From WS-2 sp964650245 (lineage in GTDB: Bacteria; Eisenbacteria; RBG-16-71-46), in the NCBI GenBank assembly GCA_964650245.1, contig CAZYQK010000038.1, positions 1-23,296 on the forward strand: a stretch of 23,296 nucleotides of DNA, in the 5' to 3' direction. The notes below the pieces were generated by a model. It saw nothing but the letters and a program-made list of their open reading frames with translations, searched no databases and was not told the DNA's origin. The position numbers were made by a program, and so were the translations under genes. Below, in pieces: positions 19,270 through 23,296 of this stretch. Every line of letters begins with the position of its first letter. Within the stretch, counting starts at the first letter, position 1.

Positions 19270-19599
19270 CTACGGGCCCGCGTCGATCGCGAACTCCGGC
19301 CGCAGCGCCTCGAGCGCGCGATCGAGATCGGCGTCCCGCACCAGCAGGTAATCGGTGTCGAAGGTCGAGAGCGCGAACACCGGCACTCCCGCCGCGGCGA
19401 GCGGCGCGGTGAGGCCGGCGAGCACCCCCACCGTCGCCAGTGGCAGCGGGCCCCGCACTTGGAGTGCCCGGTAGCCGCGCTCGACCTGCGCCACCGAGGG
19501 CGGCACGTCGTCCGCGGGGAAGACGATCGAGGTCTCCTCCGGAATGCGCGTCAGCGAGAAGAAGCGCGCCTCGTCCCCCGGTCGGGGCTGCCCAGGGAA
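19270..19599 (-). pseudogene. ACT-domain protein (CASTOR/ACT_7-like), N terminus missing
   Basis: The frame holds 'ARFFSLTRIPEETSIVFPADDVPP ... YRALQVRGPLPLATVGVLAGLTAPLAAAGVPVFALSTFDTDYLLVRDADLDRALEAL', very like small single-gene ACT-domain proteins of ~125-135 residues. The expected first ~20 residues (a segment before 'FFSLTRT') are absent. Similarity ends near 19580-19599, just where the stop codon of the neighbouring secreted-protein gene lies (19601-19603). No ATG, GTG or TTG start with a ribosome-binding site precedes the domain; the open frame that continues upstream is a shadow of the neighbour. The gene therefore appears truncated at its 5' end by a rearrangement, and is probably not expressed unless read from an internal or unusual start. 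Confidence 0.6.
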
Positions 19600-19600
19600 T

Positions 19601-20269
19601 TCACCGATACATGGTCTTGATCTGTCCCCAGCTCCTTCGGCGTGTCGCGGTCGTCGTGTCGCGGCAGAACTCGATGGTGAAGACCAAATCGGCGTGGATG
19701 AGCCTGCTGATATTGTACGCAAGGATGCACCCGCTGAAGTTGCTTCGCCCGGTGCGCCACGCGCTCCCATCAGGGTAGGCGTCCACGGCGCTGACGAGCA
19801 GATGGAACGCGCCCCAGCACAGCTCCTGTATCGCGAAGAAGTACGGGCCCCGGTGGGGCAGCGCGATCGGGGGATCGAACGAGTACTGGATTTTGATCGG
19901 GTGAATCCCGTCGCCGTAGGGTACGGAGAGGGCGGGCCCGTCGAACACTACGCTGCCGATGAGAGGCATCCCGGTCGAGTCCACCTCCGTGATCCACAGC
20001 TTCAGCGGCGTGGTATTGGGCGTCTGTACGGCGGCGCGCCACACAGTGATGGAGCGGATCAGCGTGTCGACGGCCACGAACGTCTCCCCCGGCCCCTCGC
20101 CGTTGATGGCGCCGACCCCCAGGGAGGGATCGGCGAGCGAGGTGTCGACCCCGACGCTCTCCGGCGAGCAGAATTGGGCGCCTGCGACACGCGCCGACAG
20201 CGCCTGGCAAAGAACCGCGAGCGAGACACAGGCGGCGAGCACGACCGTGCGAGCGCGTGGGTGTCTCAT
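19601..20269 (-). CDS. Secreted protein of unknown function, coupled to the propeller protein
   Basis: The protein has 222 aa and starts at the ATG at 20269, which overlaps the stop of the upstream gene as ATGA; a 35-codon open extension is not credible. Residues 1-31 are a signal peptide ('RTVVLAACVSLAVLCQALSARVAGA'). The mature part is a beta-rich domain ('TLIRSITVWRAAVQTPNTTPLKLWITEVDSTGMPLIGSVVF ... YSFDPPIALPHRGPYFFAIQEL') like the jelly-roll 'choice-of-anchor' type extracellular domains. It has four mature-region cysteines, in 'QFCSPES', 'QELCWGAF', 'FSGCIL' and 'IEFCRD'. Unlike its upstream partner it has no C-terminal sorting domain and ends in 'SWGQIKTMYR'. The stop lies exactly at the edge of the truncated ACT gene, so 3' truncation cannot be excluded, although the ending looks natural. 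Confidence 0.75.
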   Translation of the reverse strand: MRHPRARTVVLAACVSLAVLCQALSARVAGAQFCSPESVGVDTSLADPSLGVGAINGEGPGETFVAVDTLIRSITVWRAAVQTPNTTPLKLWITEVDSTGMPLIGSVVFDGPALSVPYGDGIHPIKIQYSFDPPIALPHRGPYFFAIQELCWGAFHLLVSAVDAYPDGSAWRTGRSNFSGCILAYNISRLIHADLVFTIEFCRDTTTATRRRSWGQIKTMYR

Positions 20270-22404
20270 CGCACCACCACGATCTTGCCCTCCTGGCGTT
20301 GGCGTCCCACCTCCATGCGGTAAAGATAGACTCCGGCGCGGACCGGCACGTCCGACTGGTCCTTCCCCTGCCACACGAGCTGGGAGCCGGAGGGCCCGCG
20401 CACGACGGCGACTCGCCGCCCCGTCACATCGAAGATGGAAAGATTGGCGGTAATGCCAGGCACATGCAGCGACGTCAGCCGGAAGGGTCCTCGGGTGGGG
20501 TTGGGGCCATCCGGCTCCCTGCGGCCTTCGGCGGCCTCAGGTTCGGGCCGCGCCGCCGCCGACAGGCCGGCAACGGTGACGATCTCGACGATGATCGCGT
20601 CCGTGCCTCCGCTGGTCGTGGTCACCCAGAACTTCACGTAATACTTGTTGCCCGCCGGGCCCGGCACATTTGGCCACGTCAGCGTGCGGGTTCCCGGGTC
20701 GAACGTCATCCCCGGCTCCAAGAAAGACGCCATGTAAGTCACCTGGTCCGACTCGGGATCGGTGGCCGTGACCGTGATGGTTCGGGTCTGACCGACAATC
20801 GCGTTGATCGAGTACATAGCTGTCGTGTCATGCACGCTCTGGCCCTCTACCTGCGTGAACCTGGGCGGCAGGTTCATATTCCGGCGCGCGGCCCAGATCT
20901 GCCGGGAGCGCAAACCGAGCCGCGTCCCATCGGGCGAAATCTTGGGCGAGAGCACGGGATGCAGCCCATGAATGGCGAACGCGGTGTCCGGGTAGTTGGC
21001 GATCGGCTTGGGCGTGACCAAGGCCGGATCCAGAGTGCGGGTGACCACGTCGAGGATGGTTTGACTGTGGGTACCCACCCCCATGGTCACGATCAGGTTG
21101 TCCGGCGAGAACGCGGGGGTCGCCGCGTCCCGGTCGGCGCCGGCCGAGTAGACGCGGTAGGTCGTGGTGTCCTGAGGAGCGCTCTGGTTCGCCTTGACCT
21201 TGTAGGCGATGTGCGGGTTGGGGTATCCGATTTCGCGGTCGAACACGATCCACTCCCCGTCCGGGGACCAGTTCGGGTATTGGTCGGGAACACCAGGGGT
21301 GAAGGTGAGCTGCGTCGCCGTGCCTCCCGCCGTCGGCACCTTCCAGAGGTGGTAGTCGGCCGTGGCCTGATCCAAGCGCGCGAAGGCCACCCACTGGCCG
21401 TCGGGTGAGATCGCGGGCGTGAGGTCACCGTGAAGATCGAAGTTGCCGCTCTGCACCACAAGCCTCTCCGTCGTGTCCGGATTCACGCCGAGGATTCCCT
21501 TGCGCATGATGCGGTAGTCGGCGCGACCGAAGGCGATCTCGGTGTTGAGTGGAGACCACGTCGGATCGTAGTCGCTGGTGTCCGGGTACCAAGTGAACTG
21601 CTTGGGCTGATCTCCAATCGAAGGGCTCGAGGGCACGAGAAATACGTGACAATGGGTACCGGACGGGCCGTGGATCGTGTAGGAGAGCCACCGGCCGCTC
21701 GGGGACCAGAAGAGCTGGCTCTCGCCGATCGCGCCGGGCTGGCCTTCAGCGTGGGACAGGTTGGTGCGCCTGACGGGCGTGCCGTGCAGGGCGTTGCGGT
21801 GCCAGTCGGTGACGTGAGGTAAGCGGATGAACTTGTCCTGCTGGCTAAAGATTCCGTCGTAGTTCAAATCGCACCCGGGCGAACCCTGCTCCGAATCCAC
21901 GCGGCCGTTTCCGTCGGAGTCCGCCGTCCTCACCGTCGCGATCTTCACGCCTTGCTCGACCCCGGACACGAAAACGTGAAGGCTGCACTTGCCGCAGCCC
22001 GAAAAGCTCGGAACCGTGATGCGGGTGGTGCCGCCGCTGTCGGTAGAATCGTCCGCGAAGGTCCTGGCACCCTCGTCATTGACCTTGAGGTTGCCCGCCG
22101 CGGGGATCGTCGCAACCGTGACCCAGATCGACTCGGGAGGAACGCCGACCCGATTGCAGTCGAAGCCGTCACTGTAATAGACCGTGATTCTCAGCCTGGC
22201 GGGCCGGCCTGCGAACAAGCTGTCCCCGGCCGGGCACGCTGACACGGAGTCCTTGAACGTCCAGTAGACGTTGCCCAGGCTCGGCGGATTGGGCCCCATG
22301 GGGCCGAAGCCCTCGCACTGGGACCAGGCTCGAGTGCACAGCGCCAGCGGGGCGAGCAGGAGGGAAAAGAAAAGCGCGCGGACTGCGGTCTGGCGGGAAA
22401 TCAT
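20266..22404 (-). CDS. Secreted TolB-like propeller protein with EF-hand/dockerin-like pair, Ig-like and sorting domains
   Basis: The protein has 712 aa. The ATG at 22404 has a strong GGAAGGAG upstream; 30 more codons are open before it but lack a start signal. A signal peptide covers ~1-29 ('LFFSLLLAPLALCTRAWSQ'). Residues ~160-192 hold two calcium-loop motifs in tandem, 'DSDGNGRVDSEQ' and 'DLNYDGIFSQQD', like a dockerin or EF-hand pair. Residues ~225-500 contain six 'WSPDG'-type blades ('YPNWSPDGEWIVFDRE', 'LTPAISPDGQWVAFAR', ...), a TolB/PD40-like beta-propeller. A cadherin/Ig-like domain (~510-600, 'ITVTATDPESDQVTYMAS') and a FlgD-Ig / type IX-like sorting domain ('GPNPTRGPFRL ... GVYLYRMEVG ... 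IVVVR') follow. The protein is probably exported to the cell surface. Ligand and function are unknown. Confidence 0.85.
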   Translation of the reverse strand: MISRQTAVRALFFSLLLAPLALCTRAWSQCEGFGPMGPNPPSLGNVYWTFKDSVSACPAGDSLFAGRPARLRITVYYSDGFDCNRVGVPPESIWVTVATIPAAGNLKVNDEGARTFADDSTDSGGTTRITVPSFSGCGKCSLHVFVSGVEQGVKIATVRTADSDGNGRVDSEQGSPGCDLNYDGIFSQQDKFIRLPHVTDWHRNALHGTPVRRTNLSHAEGQPGAIGESQLFWSPSGRWLSYTIHGPSGTHCHVFLVPSSPSIGDQPKQFTWYPDTSDYDPTWSPLNTEIAFGRADYRIMRKGILGVNPDTTERLVVQSGNFDLHGDLTPAISPDGQWVAFARLDQATADYHLWKVPTAGGTATQLTFTPGVPDQYPNWSPDGEWIVFDREIGYPNPHIAYKVKANQSAPQDTTTYRVYSAGADRDAATPAFSPDNLIVTMGVGTHSQTILDVVTRTLDPALVTPKPIANYPDTAFAIHGLHPVLSPKISPDGTRLGLRSRQIWAARRNMNLPPRFTQVEGQSVHDTTAMYSINAIVGQTRTITVTATDPESDQVTYMASFLEPGMTFDPGTRTLTWPNVPGPAGNKYYVKFWVTTTSGGTDAIIVEIVTVAGLSAAARPEPEAAEGRREPDGPNPTRGPFRLTSLHVPGITANLSIFDVTGRRVAVVRGPSGSQLVWQGKDQSDVPVRAGVYLYRMEVGRQRQEGKIVVVR

Positions 22405-22708
22405 CGGCCGACTCCTTCCTCGTTCGGGCCTCCGTGGGCTGCAGGGGGCGAGGAATTCGTCGGCGCAGTCCAGCGGCGAGAACGCTACTGCCACCGCACA
22501 TCACAAGCAACACATAATCTGGATTAGCAGATGTAGCCTGCTTATCGTTCAACAGCGCAGGTATAACCCTCAGCCGTTGAGCGCGTTGAGACTCTGGATA
22601 TGTCCGGTGCAGGGGAGCGTGGCGCTCACCCGGCAGCGAACCGGGCGCTCTGCCGCCCGCCCGCCCGAGCCTCAGCTTGTCGAGCCCGCCGCGGCCAGCC
22701 CCCTCGGC
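22405..22708. other. Intergenic region with an AT-richer leader and tandem hairpins
   Basis: This 304-bp gap separates the start of the propeller gene from the end of the ferredoxin gene, both on the minus strand. The part at ~22490-22610 is clearly AT-richer than its surroundings and is the likely promoter region of the secreted-protein pair. Minus-strand TTGAAC and TATACC/TAATCC-like hexamers occur there, but no pair has good spacing. CGTTGAG is repeated in tandem with a two-base spacer near 22575-22590. Tandem hairpins follow at 22614-22645. No gene is seen. Confidence 0.45.
22614..22645 (-). terminator. Tandem hairpins downstream of the ferredoxin gene
   Basis: GAGCG-TGG-CGCTC (22615-22627) and CCCGG-N7-CCGGG (22629-22645) lie side by side, 64-95 bases beyond the ferredoxin stop. 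They are candidates for its terminator, but without a T tract. The first shares 14 identical bases with the intergenic hairpin at 10699. Confidence 0.3.
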
Positions 22709-22918
22709 TCACGGAAACACGATCTGGCCTTCGTCGTCCTCCACCACGATCGCCTGGCACGGGCAGGCTCCGGCCGCCTCGACCAGCTGATCGGCCGGCA
22801 CCGCATCCGGATCGAGGACGATGGCCTTGAGCTTGGAATCGAGCGCGAACACATCGGGCGCGATTTCCACGCACTGGGCGTTCCCGCAGCATTCGTGTCG
22901 GAGGATTCGGACTTGCAT
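22709..22918 (-). CDS. Small single-cluster ferredoxin
   Basis: The protein has 69 aa, acidic and cytoplasmic. It carries 'ECCGNAQCVEIAPDVFALD' (C10, C11, C16) and 'GACPCQAIVVEDDEGQIVF' (C52, C54), the layout of short ferredoxins of the P450-ferredoxin / Fer4_15 type, where a Cys-x5-Cys plus a distant Cys-Pro bind a [3Fe-4S] cluster or, with a fourth Cys, a [4Fe-4S] cluster. C11 and C54 are extra cysteines that could be the fourth ligand. It carries single electrons to or from redox enzymes. No partner gene is adjacent; korAB, ~9 kb away, is a chemically sensible but unproven partner. The ATG at 22918 has only a weak ribosome-binding site. The gene is divergent from the M20 peptidase gene. 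Confidence 0.88.
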   Translation of the reverse strand: MQVRILRHECCGNAQCVEIAPDVFALDSKLKAIVLDPDAVPADQLVEAAGACPCQAIVVEDDEGQIVFP

Positions 22919-22969
22919 GTCTTTCGCGGGGGACGGGTGAACTCGGCAGGGAACGCATCCAAACAGATT

Positions 22970-22994
22970 CGCCGCGGCCTGTAAAGCCGCGGCG
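22970..22994. promoter_or_regulatory. Nine-bp inverted repeat between divergent genes
   Basis: CGCCGCGGC (22970-22978) and GCCGCGGCG (22986-22994) form a perfect 9-bp inverted repeat with a 7-base spacer (CTGTAAA). Each arm also contains the self-complementary GCCGCGGC. It lies 51 bases upstream of the ferredoxin start and 58 bases before the peptidase start, suiting an operator shared by both. A TAAAGT hexamer at 23001-23006, preceded by TGTGC, may be the peptidase -10. Confidence 0.4.
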
Positions 22995-23052
22995 CTGTGC
23001 TAAAGTGCCCGCTCTTCCCGCCGCGCGCTCTCCACCCGGAGCCAGCTTCGAG

Positions 23053-23296
23053 ATGGACGCCCTCACCCAATATCTGGAGCAGCACCGCGACCGCTTCGTC
23101 GAGGACCTCTGTGCGGTGCTGCGCATTCCCAGCGTGAGCGCGCAGCCCGAGCATCGCGAGGACGTGAAGCGCTGCGCGCAGCACATCGCCGACCACATCG
23201 CGGCGCTGGGCATGACTCGCGTCGAGGTGGTGCCGACCGCCGGCCATCCGATCGTGTACGCCGAATGGCTCGGCGCGCCCGGCCAGCCCGTCGCGC
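23053..23296 (+). CDS. M20-family dipeptidase/peptidase, N-terminal part (cut by window end)
   Basis: The first 81 codons are visible. The start reads 'MDALTQYLEQHRDRFVEDLCAVLRIPSVSAQPEHREDVKRCAQHIADHIAALGM' and continues 'VEVVPTAGHPIVYAEWLGAPGQP'. This is the standard N terminus of M20 dipeptidases: an amphipathic helix, the 'IPSVS' signature, then the strand leading to the zinc-binding 'HGHYDVQP' region, which lies beyond the window. These are cytoplasmic zinc hydrolases acting on dipeptides or N-acyl amino acids. The ATG at 23053 has a distant GGAG (11-base spacing) and matches the normal family start. The gene is divergent from the ferredoxin gene. Confidence 0.88.
   Translation, partial: MDALTQYLEQHRDRFVEDLCAVLRIPSVSAQPEHREDVKRCAQHIADHIAALGMTRVEVVPTAGHPIVYAEWLGAPGQPVA

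Noticed and set aside
19600..19650. Possible transposable-element end near 'GATCTGTCCCC'
   Set aside because: The sequence is accounted for as the last codons of the secreted-protein gene, and no matching inverted copy or transposase was found in the window.

Overview
The window is GC-rich DNA from a Gram-negative-type bacterium. Several features fit a Candidatus Eisenbacteria-like (FCB-related) lineage: secreted proteins ending in a FlgD-Ig / type IX-like sorting domain, a two-subunit 2-oxoacid:ferredoxin oxidoreductase, and large hybrid sensor kinases. This placement is an inference from gene content and style. No rRNA, tRNA or CRISPR array was found.

Layout. (1) 1-2075, plus strand: the end of a protein with a C-terminal receiver domain, then a receiver-GAF protein. 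(2) 2155-4014, minus strand: a secreted repeat protein with a sorting domain; an 88-bp element with 13-bp inverted ends lies inside its coding sequence. (3) 4015-4617: a gene-poor stretch with a VanZ-like remnant. (4) 4618-10590, minus strand: four closely spaced genes in transcription order, namely a 1238-aa hybrid histidine kinase, a nucleotidyltransferase-fold protein lacking its catalytic acids, a TPM/YgcG protein and a LemA protein. (5) 10936-13820, plus strand, divergent from the kinase: korA-korB, overlapping by ATGA. (6) 13886-16042: an ArnT/PMT-like membrane glycosyltransferase with a TPR tail. (7) 16232-17768: a beta-type DNA methyltransferase overlapping an unrecognised 204-aa gene. 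This pair has visibly lower GC and is a candidate restriction-modification island. (8) 17877-19244: a metallo-beta-lactamase-fold protein with two rhodanese domains. (9) 19270-22404, minus strand: a broken ACT-domain gene next to two overlapping genes for secreted proteins, one with an EF-hand/dockerin-like pair, a TolB-like propeller and a sorting domain. (10) 22709-23296: a small ferredoxin gene divergent from the start of an M20 peptidase gene, with a strong palindrome between them.

How the genes may work together. KorAB makes succinyl-CoA from 2-oxoglutarate and needs a ferredoxin; the small ferredoxin is a possible partner, but nothing links them except the window. The kinase lies upstream of the LemA/TPM envelope genes on the same strand, so a shared envelope-stress role is possible but unproven. 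The best candidates for something undescribed are the methyltransferase partner gene with its operator-like palindromes, the palindromic element inside a coding sequence, and the nucleotidyltransferase-like protein stripped of its catalytic acids.
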